Positions 8,631 through 17,191 of a DNA stretch of 64,000 bases are shown piece by piece; within the stretch, counting starts at the first letter, position 1; every line of letters begins with the position of its first letter. Under the pieces are notes generated by a model. It was given only the letters and a program-made list of their open reading frames with translations, was not told the origin of the DNA and did not search any database. The stretch comes from Micrococcus cohnii (GTDB taxonomy: Bacteria; Actinomycetota; Actinomycetes; Actinomycetales; Micrococcaceae), in NCBI RefSeq assembly GCF_014205175.1, contig NZ_JACHNA010000001.1, positions 558,001-622,000 of the forward strand, given 5' to 3'. Both the position numbers and the translations under genes were made by a program.

Positions 8631-9197
8631 ATGAGCCGAATCATCGCCGGGGCCGCCGCGGGCGCGCGCCTGGGTTCCGTGCCGGGCACGGGCACACGGC
8701 CGACGACCGACAGGACCAAGGAGGCCCTGTTCTCGTGGCTGGAGGCACGCGGGTGGTGCGAGGGCACAGACGTGCTCGACCTGTTCGCCGGTTCGGGGGC
8801 CCTCGGCCTCGAGGCGCTCAGCCGCGGTGCCGCCTCGGTGGTGCTGGTGGAGCGGGACCGACGCGCCGCCCAGGTGTGTCGGGCCAATGCGGCGCTGGTG
8901 GCCCGGGCCGCCGGCGGCCGCCCCGCGCGCGTGCTGGTCCAGGCTGTGGAGCGTTTCCTCGCCTCTGCGGAGGCCGAGTCGGCGGACCTCGTGCTTGCGG
9001 ATCCGCCGTACCCGCTCGACGGGGACGAGCTGACCGCGGTTCTCGAGGCGGCCGCAGCGGCGCTCGCGCCCGGAGGTCTGCTGGTGTTGGAGCGCTCTGT
9101 CCGCAGCGCCCCGCCGGCTGCACCCGGGCGCCTCGAACCGGTCGAGAGTCGCACCTACGGCGAGAGCGCGCTGTACTTCTGGCAGGACCCGCGCTAA
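8631..9197 (+). CDS. rsmD: 16S rRNA (guanine(966)-N(2))-methyltransferase
   Basis: A 188-aa SAM-dependent methyltransferase that modifies G966 of 16S rRNA on the assembled small subunit. It shows the N-terminal RIIAGAAAGARL and RPTTDRTKEALFSWL, SAM-binding DLFAGSGALGLEALSRGA, and the catalytic N-methyltransferase motif DPPY at about residue 124. The ATG at 8631 is preceded by AAAGGAG at normal spacing, which fixes the start. It lies 34 nt after recG. Only 10 bp separate its stop from that of the convergent aminotransferase gene. In many actinobacteria rsmD is paired with coaD; here the aminotransferase gene lies between them on the other strand. Confidence 0.95.
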   Translation: MSRIIAGAAAGARLGSVPGTGTRPTTDRTKEALFSWLEARGWCEGTDVLDLFAGSGALGLEALSRGAASVVLVERDRRAAQVCRANAALVARAAGGRPARVLVQAVERFLASAEAESADLVLADPPYPLDGDELTAVLEAAAAALAPGGLLVLERSVRSAPPAAPGRLEPVESRTYGESALYFWQDPR

Positions 9198-9207
9198 GGG
9201 AGGTGGC

Positions 9208-10458
9208 TCAGCGTCGCAGCGTGTCGGCATGCCGAGCCAGGCGCTGCATGCCCTCGGCGAGCACGTCCGGCTCCTTGCAGAAGGCCAGGCGCAGCCACGA
9301 GGACAACGTCTCGGAGCTGGAGGCGCACAGCGCGCTGACCGGCACCGGCGTCACGCCCGCGCTCCTGGTCCACTCGAGGGCGGCGGCCATCGCATCCGTC
9401 GTGCCCCACGGTGTGAGGTCGACGGTCACGAAGTAGCCAGCCTGCGGCACGGTCGGCTCCAGCCCGACGGCCCGCAGTCCGTCGACGAGTAGGTCGCGCT
9501 GCCGGCGCAGGCGTGCGCGCTGCTCGGCGAGAAAAGGGCCGGACTGCGGCAGGTACGCGGCCACGGCCTGCTGATACGCCGGACCGGAAGAGAACGTCAG
9601 GTACTGCTTCACGGCCCGCACCGCCGCGACGTGCCGGGCCGCGCCGGTCAGCCAGCCCACCTTCCAGCCGGTCACCGCGAACGACTTGCCCGCGGAGGAG
9701 GCCGTGAGCACCGTCTCGCCGGTGGGATCCAGGGCGCGCAGCGTGACGTGTTCGCCGTCGTAGACGAGGTGATCGTAGACCTCGTCCGAGAGCACGAGCA
9801 CCCCGCGTTCGGCGCAACCCTCGATCAGGCGTCGCAGCAGCGCCGGCGGGTACACCGCTCCCGTCGGGTTGTGCGGGGTGTTGAGCACGAGCAGGCGGGT
9901 GCGATCCGTGACCGCGGCGAGCAGGCGCTCCGGGTCCGGCTGGAAGTCGGGGGCGGACACCGGCACCCGCACGTGTTGAGCGCCGGCCAGCGCGATCGCC
10001 GCGGCGTGGGCGTCGTAGAACGGCTCGACGGTGATCACCTCCTCGCCCGGCTCGACGAACGCCAGGACCGTGGCCGTGATCGCCTCGGTCGTCCCCGTCG
10101 TCACGAGCACCTCGGACTCGGGATCCTCGGTGACGCCCCAGTGCTCCGTCCGGTGCATCGCAACGGCCTGGCGCAGCGCTGGCAGTCCGGCGCCGGGGGC
10201 GTACTGGTTGGGCCCGCGCAGCACGGCATCGGCGGCCAGGCGCAACAGCTGTTCGGGGCCGTCACGGTCCGGAAAGCCCTGGCCGAGGTTCACCGCCTCG
10301 TGCTCGGCCGCCGCGGCGGACATCCGCTCGAAGATCGTCGGGGTGGGCGCGCCGTCGTGCCACAGGCCGGCGGCTTCGGCCGTCCGGCGCCAGCGCTGGT
10401 CGGGTGAACGGACCGGGCGGGGGTCGTGGTGCGGTGCGGTCGCAGACGTCTCGGGCAT
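9208..10458 (-). CDS. Class I/II PLP-dependent aminotransferase
   Basis: A 416-aa fold-type I aminotransferase. It has the N-terminal AVNLGQGFPDRDGPEQLL motif, the cofactor-stacking Asn/Tyr segments (LVLNTPHNPTGAVY, LVLSDEVYDHLVYDG), the Schiff-base Lys in SSAGKSFAVTGWKVGW (Lys at about residue 258), and the C-terminal substrate-carboxylate Arg in SSWLRLAFCK. It resembles the methionine/kynurenine/N-succinyldiaminopimelate aminotransferase group, so a role in lysine (DapC) or methionine metabolism is possible, but specificity cannot be read from sequence. The ATG at 10458 is chosen because a -10-like TACGCT lies six bases upstream; the frame stays open further upstream but lacks any start signal. 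Confidence 0.9.
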   Translation of the reverse strand: MPETSATAPHHDPRPVRSPDQRWRRTAEAAGLWHDGAPTPTIFERMSAAAAEHEAVNLGQGFPDRDGPEQLLRLAADAVLRGPNQYAPGAGLPALRQAVAMHRTEHWGVTEDPESEVLVTTGTTEAITATVLAFVEPGEEVITVEPFYDAHAAAIALAGAQHVRVPVSAPDFQPDPERLLAAVTDRTRLLVLNTPHNPTGAVYPPALLRRLIEGCAERGVLVLSDEVYDHLVYDGEHVTLRALDPTGETVLTASSAGKSFAVTGWKVGWLTGAARHVAAVRAVKQYLTFSSGPAYQQAVAAYLPQSGPFLAEQRARLRRQRDLLVDGLRAVGLEPTVPQAGYFVTVDLTPWGTTDAMAAALEWTRSAGVTPVPVSALCASSSETLSSWLRLAFCKEPDVLAEGMQRLARHADTLRR

Positions 10459-10464
10459 GGCCCG

Positions 10465-10470
10465 AGCGTA
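10465..10470 (-). promoter_or_regulatory. -10 box of a leaderless promoter for the aminotransferase gene
   Basis: TACGCT on the minus strand, 6 nt before the ATG at 10458. No Shine-Dalgarno is present. Confidence 0.55.
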
Positions 10471-10520
10471 GCCCAGGCCACATCCGATCGTGCGGGCAGG
10501 GGGCACGGGCACGGCTGGGC

Positions 10521-10526
10521 TAGCGT
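10521..10526 (+). promoter_or_regulatory. -10 box of a leaderless promoter for coaD
   Basis: TAGCGT followed by 7 nt and the coaD ATG at 10534. This and the aminotransferase box make a divergent leaderless pair. Confidence 0.55.
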
Positions 10527-10533
10527 GGAGACC

Positions 10534-11010
10534 ATGCGCAGAGCGGTGTGTCCCGGATCCTTCGACCCTCTTCATCTCGGCCACGTGGAGGTCATCGCCC
10601 GAGCCGCCAGGCTCGCGGACGAGGTGCTCGTGGCCGTCTCGGTGAACCCGGCGAAGAACTATCGCTTCTCGATGCATGAGCGCATCGAGATGATCGAGAC
10701 GACCTTCGCGTCCGAGCCCGGGGTGCGTGTGCTGCCTCTCGGCGCGGGGCTGATCGCCGAGTTCTGCCGAGAGGTGGAGGCCGATGCGCTCATCAAGGGA
10801 CTGCGCAGCGGCGCCGATCTGGAGTACGAGGCCCCCATGGCCACCATGAACAGGCACCTCACCGGGGTGGAGACGCTGTTCGTCCCGGCGGATCCGCGCT
10901 ACGGCCATCTCTCCTCCTCGCTCGTCAAGGAGGTGCACTCCCACGGCGGGGACGTCACCGCCTTCGTGCCGCTGGCGGTGGCCGAACGGCTCGCTGAGCC
11001 CGGGCGCTGA
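10534..11010 (+). CDS. coaD: Phosphopantetheine adenylyltransferase
   Basis: A 158-aa nucleotidyltransferase of normal CoaD length. It transfers AMP from ATP to 4'-phosphopantetheine, the penultimate step of coenzyme A synthesis. The N-terminal (T/S)xGH-type active site appears as CPGSFDPLHLGHVEVI. The conserved VSVNPAKNYRFSMHERIEMI, IKGLRSGADLEYEAPMATMNR and the ISST-like RYGHLSSSLVKEV motif follow. The start sits 7 nt after a -10 box, so the mRNA is probably leaderless. CoA and phosphopantetheine made by this pathway also serve the ACP encoded at 50688. Confidence 0.96.
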   Translation: MRRAVCPGSFDPLHLGHVEVIARAARLADEVLVAVSVNPAKNYRFSMHERIEMIETTFASEPGVRVLPLGAGLIAEFCREVEADALIKGLRSGADLEYEAPMATMNRHLTGVETLFVPADPRYGHLSSSLVKEVHSHGGDVTAFVPLAVAERLAEPGR

Positions 11011-11031
11011 CCACACCGCGCCGGGTCTGAA

Positions 11032-11037
11032 TAGACT
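11032..11037 (+). promoter_or_regulatory. Probable -10 box for galU
   Basis: TAGACT about 114 nt upstream of galU, with a CTGACC -35-like hexamer 19 nt further up (11007-11012). Confidence 0.4.
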
Positions 11038-11150
11038 GACCGGGCATCCGCTGCCCGCAGGGGAGCCGAGGACCGGCACGCCGCGTCGGGAACCCGCCCC
11101 GGCCCGCGAGCGTTCGGCCCACGGATCGATAGGAGAGGACAGGACCACAG

Positions 11151-12050
11151 ATGACTCGAACACCACGCGCGCGCAAGGCCGTCATCCCGGCCGCAGGACT
11201 GGGGACGCGTTTCCTCCCGGCGACGAAGGCCATGCCGAAGGAGATGCTCCCGGTCGTCGACCGGCCCGCCATCGAGTACGTCGTGCAGGAGGCCTTGGAT
11301 TCGCAGCTGCCGGACGTGCTGGTCATCACCGGGCGGAACAAGCGGGCCCTCGAGGATCATTTCGATCGGCATCCGGCTCTTGAGTCGGTCCTCGAGCGCA
11401 AGGGTGACGACGCCCGCCTGGCCGCGATCCGCCAGTCCGACCTGGTGGGCGACATGCACTATGTGCGCCAGGGCGAGGCCCTCGGACTCGGACACGCCGT
11501 GGGCTGCGCACGTCGGCACGTCGGCGACGAGCCCTTCGCGGTGCTGCTCGGCGACGACATCATCCACCATGAGGACGATCTGCTCCAGCGCATGATCGAC
11601 GTCCAGGCCGAGAAGGGCGGTTCCGTCATCGCGCTGATGGAGGTGCCCGAGGAGTCGGTGTCCTCGTACGGTGTGGCCGCCGTCGACGCCGTGCCGGGGG
11701 CCGACGACGTCGTCCGCGTGACGGATCTGGTCGAGAAGCCGGCGCGGCAGGACGCGCCGTCGAACCTGGCGATCATCGGACGGTACGTGCTGCACCCCGG
11801 TGTCTTCGACGTGCTCGATCACACGCCGCCCGGGCGCGGCGGTGAGATCCAGCTGACCGACGCGTTGCAGAGCCTGGCCCACGACGACTCCGAGCGCGGG
11901 GGCGTGCACGCCGTCGTCTTCCGCGGGCGCCGTTTCGACACCGGCGACAAGCTCGGCTACCTGCAGGCCGTCGTCGAGTTCGCCGCCGAGCACCCGCAGC
12001 TGGGGGAGGACATGCGCGCCTGGCTCAAGGAGTACGCGAACCGCGGCTGA
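11151..12050 (+). CDS. galU: UTP--glucose-1-phosphate uridylyltransferase
   Basis: A 299-aa GalU, which makes UDP-glucose from UTP and glucose-1-phosphate. It shows the nucleotidyltransferase signature PAAGLGTRFLPATKAMPKEMLPVVDRPAIEYVV, split here for length, then ITGRNKRALEDHFD, GLGHAVGCAR, LLGDDII, DLVEKP and GGEIQLTDAL. A Shine-Dalgarno-like ATAGGAGAGGA precedes the ATG. UDP-glucose would feed the glycosyltransferases of the 14.7-33.7 kb locus; in Micrococcus luteus, glucose is one of the two sugars of teichuronic acid. It is monocistronic by context, with its own promoter and another for the next unit. Confidence 0.96.
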   Translation: MTRTPRARKAVIPAAGLGTRFLPATKAMPKEMLPVVDRPAIEYVVQEALDSQLPDVLVITGRNKRALEDHFDRHPALESVLERKGDDARLAAIRQSDLVGDMHYVRQGEALGLGHAVGCARRHVGDEPFAVLLGDDIIHHEDDLLQRMIDVQAEKGGSVIALMEVPEESVSSYGVAAVDAVPGADDVVRVTDLVEKPARQDAPSNLAIIGRYVLHPGVFDVLDHTPPGRGGEIQLTDALQSLAHDDSERGGVHAVVFRGRRFDTGDKLGYLQAVVEFAAEHPQLGEDMRAWLKEYANRG

Positions 12051-12059
12051 GCGGCATCC

Positions 12060-12089
12060 TTGGTCGCCGATCGCCCCATCGGCTATCAT
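12060..12089 (+). promoter_or_regulatory. Promoter of the DUF177-rpmF-rnc-mutM unit
   Basis: TTGGTC (12060-12065), an 18-nt spacer and TATCAT (12084-12089), about 80 nt upstream of the DUF177 start. Confidence 0.6.
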
Positions 12090-12171
12090 GGACAGTCGGC
12101 TCCGTGGCATTCGCGTGCCATGAGGTCGAAGCAGATCCCTGAGACGACGGTTCCCGAAGGAGGCCGCACCG

Positions 12172-12753
12172 ATGAGCGTTGACCGCAACGCGCGCCGTCC
12201 TGCCTCCGAGTCGCCGTGGCGTGTTCCCGTGAAGGACCTGGTGCACAGCGCCGGGATCCAGCGGACCCTCCGGCATACGTGGCCTGCGCCCGAGCAGGTG
12301 GGCACCCCCGTGCTCGGCGTCGTCGCGGGTGAACCCGTCGACGTGGACATTCGTCTGGAGGCCGTCCACGAGGGCGTTCTCGTGACGGGGACGGCCGACC
12401 TCACCCTCACGGGCGAGTGCAGCCGCTGCCTCGATCCGATCGAGGCCGGCCACACGGCCGATCTGCAGGAGCTGTTCCTGGCCGAGCCGTCCCCCGAGGA
12501 CGACGAGGACCAGCACCTGATCGTCTACGAGACGATCGACCTGGAGCCCGTGCTCCGAGACGCCGTGGTCACGGCGCTGCCGTTCCAGCCGGTCTGCCGA
12601 CCGGACTGCGAGGGGCTGTGCGCCGACTGCGGCGTGCGACTCGAGGATGTGCCCGCCGGGCACGCCCATGAGCGCCTGGATCCGCGGTGGGCGGCTCTCG
12701 CCGACCTCGTGGACCGTGAGAAGACCTCCACCCCCGAGACAGAAGAGAGATAG
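12172..12753 (+). CDS. DUF177/YceD family protein
   Basis: A 193-aa member of the YceD/DUF177 family, which is almost always encoded directly before rpmF, as here. In other bacteria and plastids it is linked to 23S rRNA maturation or 50S assembly. The conserved core is [22 protein letters not shown]. The C-terminal C-x3-C-x5-C-x2-C cluster ([12 protein letters not shown]), in a GLC context, is probably structural or Zn-binding. GAAGGAGG lies just upstream of the ATG. The gene stops 2 nt before the rpmF start. Confidence 0.88.
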   Translation: MSVDRNARRPASESPWRVPVKDLVHSAGIQRTLRHTWPAPEQVGTPVLGVVAGEPVDVDIRLEAVHEGVLVTGTADLTLTGECSRCLDPIEAGHTADLQELFLAEPSPEDDEDQHLIVYETIDLEPVLRDAVVTALPFQPVCRPDCEGLCADCGVRLEDVPAGHAHERLDPRWAALADLVDREKTSTPETEER

Positions 12754-12755
12754 TC

Positions 12756-12959
12756 GTGGCAGTCCCCAAGCGGAAGATGTCCCGCGCCAACACCCGCGCC
12801 CGCCGTTCCCAGTGGAAGGCCCAGGCCCCCACCCTGATCAAGACCGTCGAGAACGGTCGCGTCTCCTACCGTCTGCCGCACCAGGCCGAGGTGAAGACCG
12901 ACGCCGCCGGCACGCCCCTGCACCTCGAGTACAAGGGCCGCAAGGTCGCCGACGCCTGA
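12756..12959 (+). CDS. rpmF: 50S ribosomal protein L32
   Basis: The 67-aa L32 protein, with the family N-terminus [20 protein letters not shown] after the initiator Met. The GTG start leaves the canonical AVPKRK end. No cysteine is present, so this is the zinc-independent (C-minus) form rather than the CxxC zinc-ribbon form; a Zn-responsive paralogue could exist elsewhere. It lies 2 nt after DUF177 and 1 nt before rnc, giving tight coupling. Confidence 0.97.
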   Translation: MAVPKRKMSRANTRARRSQWKAQAPTLIKTVENGRVSYRLPHQAEVKTDAAGTPLHLEYKGRKVADA

Positions 12960-12960
12960 T

Positions 12961-13695
12961 ATGGGCGTGGCCACCACGCGCCGCGGGGCAGCACCCGCAC
13001 CGGAACCTGCTGAGCTGTTCGAGCGTCTCGGCGTGCACATCACGTCCGAGACGCTCGAACGTGCTTTGACGCACCGTTCCTACGCATATGAGCACGGTGG
13101 GCTGCCCACCAACGAGCGCCTCGAGTTCCTCGGTGACGCCGTGCTCGGTTTCGTCGTGACCGACCATCTGTTCAAGGTCTTCCCGCACCTGGCCGAGGGA
13201 GACCTCGCGCGTCGACGCGCCTCGATCGTGTCCACGCACGCTCTGGCGAAGGTCTCGCGCGGCCTCGGCGTCGGCGCGCATCTGCGACTCGGCGAGGGGG
13301 AGACGCGCACCGGCGGTGCGGACAAGGACTCGATCCTCGCCGACGCCTTCGAAGCGCTGCTCGGCGCCGTGTACGTGGACCACGGCGCGGTCGCCGCCTC
13401 GGCCCTGGTGCATCGCCACATCGTGCCGTTGCTCGAGGACCCCGAGATCGCACGCCAGGGCACCGACTGGAAGACCGTCGTGTCCGAGGCCGCGTCGAAG
13501 CACGCGCTCGGCGAGGTCCGTTACGAGATCACGGGCCAGGGGCCGGCCCACGCGCCGCGCTTCGAAGCGGTGTGCCACGTCGGAGCTCGCCGGTATGCCA
13601 GTGCCGTCGCGAGCTCGAAGAAGCAGGCCGAGCGGGACGCCGCCGCCGAGTCCTGGCCCCTGATCGAAGCCGAGCTTCCGAACGCCTCGGCCTGA
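12961..13695 (+). CDS. rnc: Ribonuclease III
   Basis: A 244-aa RNase III that cleaves double-stranded RNA, including the rRNA precursor stems. The catalytic domain has LTHRSYAYEHGG and the signature NERLEFLGDAVLGFVVTDHL with the metal-binding Glu/Asp. The second acidic pair lies in DSILADAFEALLGAVYVDHG. The C-terminal double-stranded-RNA-binding domain (about residues 160-235) ends with SSKKQAERDAAAE. The start ATG lies 1 nt after the rpmF stop. The order rpmF-rnc-mutM is standard in actinobacteria. Confidence 0.97.
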   Translation: MGVATTRRGAAPAPEPAELFERLGVHITSETLERALTHRSYAYEHGGLPTNERLEFLGDAVLGFVVTDHLFKVFPHLAEGDLARRRASIVSTHALAKVSRGLGVGAHLRLGEGETRTGGADKDSILADAFEALLGAVYVDHGAVAASALVHRHIVPLLEDPEIARQGTDWKTVVSEAASKHALGEVRYEITGQGPAHAPRFEAVCHVGARRYASAVASSKKQAERDAAAESWPLIEAELPNASA

Positions 13696-13705
13696 ACCCG
13701 TCACG

Positions 13706-14593
13706 ATGCCCGAGCTGCCCGAGGCCGAGGTCGTACGACGAGGCATGGAGCCCTACGTCGCCGGAGCCGTGGCCGGACGCCTTCACGTGTGCGACGTCCG
13801 CGCGCTGCGTCGGTGCTCGGACGGTCCGGCGGCCCTCGCGGAGCTGCTGGACGGGGCCGTGCTCGCTCGGCCGCAGCGCCGCGGCAAGTTTCTCTGGGTG
13901 CCGTTGCAGTCGCCGCGGGGGCGTGCCGTGGTGGTGCACCTGGGCATGTCCGGACAGATTCGGGTGGATGACCCCGGTCGCGAGCACCAGCGGCACCTGC
14001 GGCTGCGTCTGCCGGTGCGGGGCGCCGACGGGGTGCTCCGGGAGCTGCGGTTTGTGGACCAGCGGCTCTTCGGGGGCTGGTGGGACGACGAGCTGACCCC
14101 GTGCCCCGTCACGGGAGAGCCAATCCCTGCCACCGCCGCGCACATCGCCCTGGACCCGCTGCACCCGGGGTTCGACTCGCGCGCCGTGGCCGCCGGCTGG
14201 CGATCCCGTCGCACGGCGGTGAAGCGAGCGCTGCTGGACCAGAGCGTGGTCTCCGGGATCGGCAACATCTACGCCGACGAAGCGCTCTGGGCCGCCCGTG
14301 TCCATCCGGAGCAGTCGCTTCAGCGGCTCTCTGTGGCCCGAGGCACCGCGGTCCTGGACGCCGCGGCGGACGTGATGCGCCGTGCCCTGGCCGTTGGCGG
14401 AACCAGCTTCGACGCCTTGTACGTCAATGTCGAGGGCCGCTCAGGGTATTTCGCCCGTTCCCTGAACGCGTACGGACGCACTGGCGAACCATGCCCGCGC
14501 TGCCTTCGCTCCGGCAGGGACGGCAGAATTCTCCGCGTCGCGTTCATGAACCGGGCCTCACATCTGTGCCCGGTCTGCCAGCGTCGACGGTGA
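13706..14593 (+). CDS. mutM: Formamidopyrimidine-DNA glycosylase (Fpg)
   Basis: A 295-aa base-excision repair enzyme that removes 8-oxoguanine and formamidopyrimidines and nicks the abasic site. It begins with the catalytic PELPEAEVVRRGM (Pro next to Met and Glu-3 as active-site residues). It contains KRALLDQSVVSGIGNIYADEALW, the helix-two-turn-helix DNA-binding element, and ends with the Cys4 zinc finger CPRC...CPVCQ. In many actinobacteria smc follows mutM; here the next gene is an LCP ligase and smc is absent from the window. Confidence 0.96.
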   Translation: MPELPEAEVVRRGMEPYVAGAVAGRLHVCDVRALRRCSDGPAALAELLDGAVLARPQRRGKFLWVPLQSPRGRAVVVHLGMSGQIRVDDPGREHQRHLRLRLPVRGADGVLRELRFVDQRLFGGWWDDELTPCPVTGEPIPATAAHIALDPLHPGFDSRAVAAGWRSRRTAVKRALLDQSVVSGIGNIYADEALWAARVHPEQSLQRLSVARGTAVLDAAADVMRRALAVGGTSFDALYVNVEGRSGYFARSLNAYGRTGEPCPRCLRSGRDGRILRVAFMNRASHLCPVCQRRR

Positions 14594-14690
14594 CCGGGTC
14601 GGCGCCCTGCGCTGGGCGAGGCGGTCCGTCGGGCGCGTCCGGGGTGCTCTAGGCTTCGGTGGAGCAGTGTCGTCTGGGAGGAGTGGATCG

Positions 14691-15893
14691 GTGGACGATC
14701 GTGCGGGATCGGGCCGTCTCGGTGCCGACCGAGGCGCGGACCAGCCCGAGGTCGCGGGAGCGTCGCATGAGCAGGACCGTGGCTCGGTGTCCTCAGGCAC
14801 ACCGCCCCGTCGCTCCCGGCGGCGACGCTGGCCGTGGGTGGTCGGGGCGATCGCCGTCGTGCTCGTTCTCGCTCTGGTCGCGGGCGTGCTCTACCTCAGC
14901 TCCGTGGCCCGCAGCTTCGACGACAACCGGACCACCGTCGACGCGCAGACTCAGCAGCGTGAGGCGGGCGACCCCGTGAACATCCTGCTGTTGGGCTCCG
15001 ACTCCCGCGCCGACGACGACCGCGAGGAGGGAAGCGAGCGCAAGGACACCATGATGCTCGTCCACATCCCGGCCGACGGCAGCGGCGTCTACGTCATCTC
15101 CCTGCTGCGCGATCTGTACGTGGACATTCCCGGTCACGGCCGGGACAAGCTCAACGCGGCCAGTGCCGAGGGCGGGTATCCGCTGCTGATCGACACCGTC
15201 GAGCAGATGTTCGACATCCCCGTGCATCACCTCGTCGAGATGGATTTCCAGGGCTTCCGCTCGGTGACCAGCGCGCTGGGCGGCGTGAGCGTGTGCAACC
15301 CGACGGCGTTCTCATCCGGGCAGAAGAACCCCAGCTACTTCCCGCGCGGCCAGATCCTGCTGCAGGACACCGCCGCCCTGCGCTACGTCCGCGAACGCCA
15401 TGCCTTCGGCGACGGTGATCTCAGTCGCGTCGAGAACCAGCAGCGCGTCGTCGAGAGCGCTCTGGGACGGTTCCTCAGCGTGGACGTGCTCGCGAACCCG
15501 GGGCGCACCAACGACGTCGTCTCGACCTTCTCTCGGCACCTGACGGTCGACGAAGGCCTGGACTCCCAGATCGTCGGACAGGTGGGCTGGCGCCTGCGGG
15601 ATCTGGACAAAGGCGACTTGGAGATGCTCACCGTCCCCTCGGGCGACGCGTTCAAGGACGCCCGCGGCCAGTCGGTCGTGGGCCAGGACGAGCAGCTCAT
15701 GCGGCAGCTGCGCGCGGCACTGGCCGACGATGACCTCGGCCGCTATGTCGAGGCCCGGGAGAAGGAAGAAGCCCAGGCCAAGAAGGAACGGCAGCAACGG
15801 CGGGCAGCTCAGGCCGAATCCGAGCCGACGAGCCAGGCCGAGGCGTCCGGCGCTGCGAAGCCCGAGCCGGCGGTGGACGAGCCGTGCGGCTGA
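14691..15893 (+). CDS. LCP (LytR-CpsA-Psr) family glycopolymer ligase, head of the glycopolymer locus
   Basis: A 400-aa LCP protein: ~50 charged cytoplasmic residues, a transmembrane helix (WVVGAIAVVLVLALVAGVLYL, about residues 53-73, here split by definition), and an extracellular LCP domain with NILLLGSDSR, KDTMMLVHIP, LLRDLYVDIPG, KLNAASAEGG, MDFQGFRSVTSALGGV and RYVRERHAFGDGDLSRVENQQR. It ends in a Glu/Lys/Ala-rich tail (AREKEEAQAKKERQQRR onward). The GTG at 14691 is preferred because GGGAGGAG lies 8 nt upstream. It overlaps the next glycosyltransferase by 10 nt. By position it is the best candidate for attaching this locus's polymer to peptidoglycan. Confidence 0.92.
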   Translation: MDDRAGSGRLGADRGADQPEVAGASHEQDRGSVSSGTPPRRSRRRRWPWVVGAIAVVLVLALVAGVLYLSSVARSFDDNRTTVDAQTQQREAGDPVNILLLGSDSRADDDREEGSERKDTMMLVHIPADGSGVYVISLLRDLYVDIPGHGRDKLNAASAEGGYPLLIDTVEQMFDIPVHHLVEMDFQGFRSVTSALGGVSVCNPTAFSSGQKNPSYFPRGQILLQDTAALRYVRERHAFGDGDLSRVENQQRVVESALGRFLSVDVLANPGRTNDVVSTFSRHLTVDEGLDSQIVGQVGWRLRDLDKGDLEMLTVPSGDAFKDARGQSVVGQDEQLMRQLRAALADDDLGRYVEAREKEEAQAKKERQQRRAAQAESEPTSQAEASGAAKPEPAVDEPCG

Positions 15894-17191
15894 CCGGCTC
15901 GGGTCCGCGCACGCTGAACGCCGGCGGCACCGCGGGTCGTAGCGCAGCCGAACGCGCTGCGGGCCGCGCACCCCGGCTGTGCCTGCTCATCCACTCCTAT
16001 GCCCCGGAGACCACGCCGCCGCAGCGGCGCTGGGACGCGTTCGTGCGCGCCTTCGTCGAGGCCGGGTGGAACGTCGACGTCATCGCGCCGACCGTGCCCG
16101 GCCGCGAGGACGGCCGCACCGGCACGGGCGCCCACGGCGAACGCATCGTGCGGACCCCGGCGCCGCGGTCCGGCGCCGGCGGCCGCAACTCCCGCTTCCT
16201 CGCCTCGGCCGTGCACGCCGTGCTGTGTCTGCCGGCGGCGCTGACGGTGCCGCGTCCGGACGTCGTGGTGGCGACGTTGCCGGCGTTGCCGATGGTCGTG
16301 CCCGCTCGAGTGCTGCGTCTGCTGTGGCGGCGTCCGCTGGTGCTGGAGATGCGAGACGCCTGGCCCGATCTCGCGCGCGAGGCCGAGGTCGGCGCCGGAC
16401 CGCTCGGCGCGGTGATGGACCGGCTCGTCACCGGCGCGCAGCGCAGCGCCGAGACGGTCGTGACTGTCACCGCCGGATTCGGAAAGCGCCTGGCGGCCCG
16501 AGGTGTCGACGTGCCGGTGCACGTGCCGAACGGCATCGCCGTCACGGCGGCGGCCCCGGTGACGCGACGGCAGCGCGAGGCCGGCGACGGCCTGCACGTG
16601 CTGTACCTGGGCAACCACGGCGAGAGCCAAGGACTCGAGGTGCTCGTGGAGGCCGCCGCGCTGCTTCGAGACCAGGCGCAGCCCTCGGATCCGCCGGTGA
16701 CCGTCCGGCTCGTGGGAGACGGGACCCGCCGTGAGGCGCTCGTCGCGCTCAACCGTCGATTGGGTGAGCCCGCGCAGCTGCTGCCCGCGGTCACGGGAGC
16801 CCAGGTGCGCGGCCAGTACGCGTGGGCCGACACCTGCCTGGTCATCCTGCGCGACGACTGGCCCAGCTTCGACTGGACGGTGCCCTCAAAGACCTACGAG
16901 CTGCTGGCGATGGACCAGCACATCACACCCGTGGTGCGCGGCGAGGCGGCCGAGGTCGTGCAGCAGGCGACCGGCGCGCAGCCGATCCCGGCGCGGGCCC
17001 AGGCCCTCGCCGACCATCTGCGCGCACTCGCGGCGGACCCGGAGTCCACCCGAACCTGCGGCCGTGGCCGGAAGTGGGTGAACCGGCACGCCGACCTGCA
17101 CGTGCTCGGCACGCGCATGGTGGAGACGGTCAGCGCCGCCGTCGAGCGCGGACGCCGCCCACGACGGAGGCGAGTCGGTCGGCGACGGTGA
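15884..17191 (+). CDS. GT4-like glycosyltransferase
   Basis: A 435-aa GT-B fold glycosyltransferase. After ~25 variable residues it has an N-terminal Rossmann domain (LCLLIHSYAPETTPPQRRW, VDVIAPTVPG, RPDVVVATLPALPMVVPA), a linker with VPNGI, and a C-terminal domain with VLYLGNHGESQGLEVLVEAAAL, VRLVGDG and VPSKTYELLAMDQHITPVV. This pattern matches WbuB/WcaI-type transferases that use UDP-sugar donors. The acceptor is unknown. The GTG start lies inside the LCP gene. The C-terminus is Arg-rich, and its last 62 bp overlap the 3' end of the convergent hydrolase gene. Confidence 0.88.
   Translation: MRLTGSGPRTLNAGGTAGRSAAERAAGRAPRLCLLIHSYAPETTPPQRRWDAFVRAFVEAGWNVDVIAPTVPGREDGRTGTGAHGERIVRTPAPRSGAGGRNSRFLASAVHAVLCLPAALTVPRPDVVVATLPALPMVVPARVLRLLWRRPLVLEMRDAWPDLAREAEVGAGPLGAVMDRLVTGAQRSAETVVTVTAGFGKRLAARGVDVPVHVPNGIAVTAAAPVTRRQREAGDGLHVLYLGNHGESQGLEVLVEAAALLRDQAQPSDPPVTVRLVGDGTRREALVALNRRLGEPAQLLPAVTGAQVRGQYAWADTCLVILRDDWPSFDWTVPSKTYELLAMDQHITPVVRGEAAEVVQQATGAQPIPARAQALADHLRALAADPESTRTCGRGRKWVNRHADLHVLGTRMVETVSAAVERGRRPRRRRVGRRR

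Noticed and set aside
6608-9154. An 848-residue minus-strand open frame across recG and rsmD
   Set aside because: Antisense to two well-supported genes; no motif or ribosome site.
10459-11166. An N-terminal extension of the aminotransferase to 652 residues
   Set aside because: It would cover coaD on the other strand. The ATG at 10458 has a -10 box and gives normal family length.
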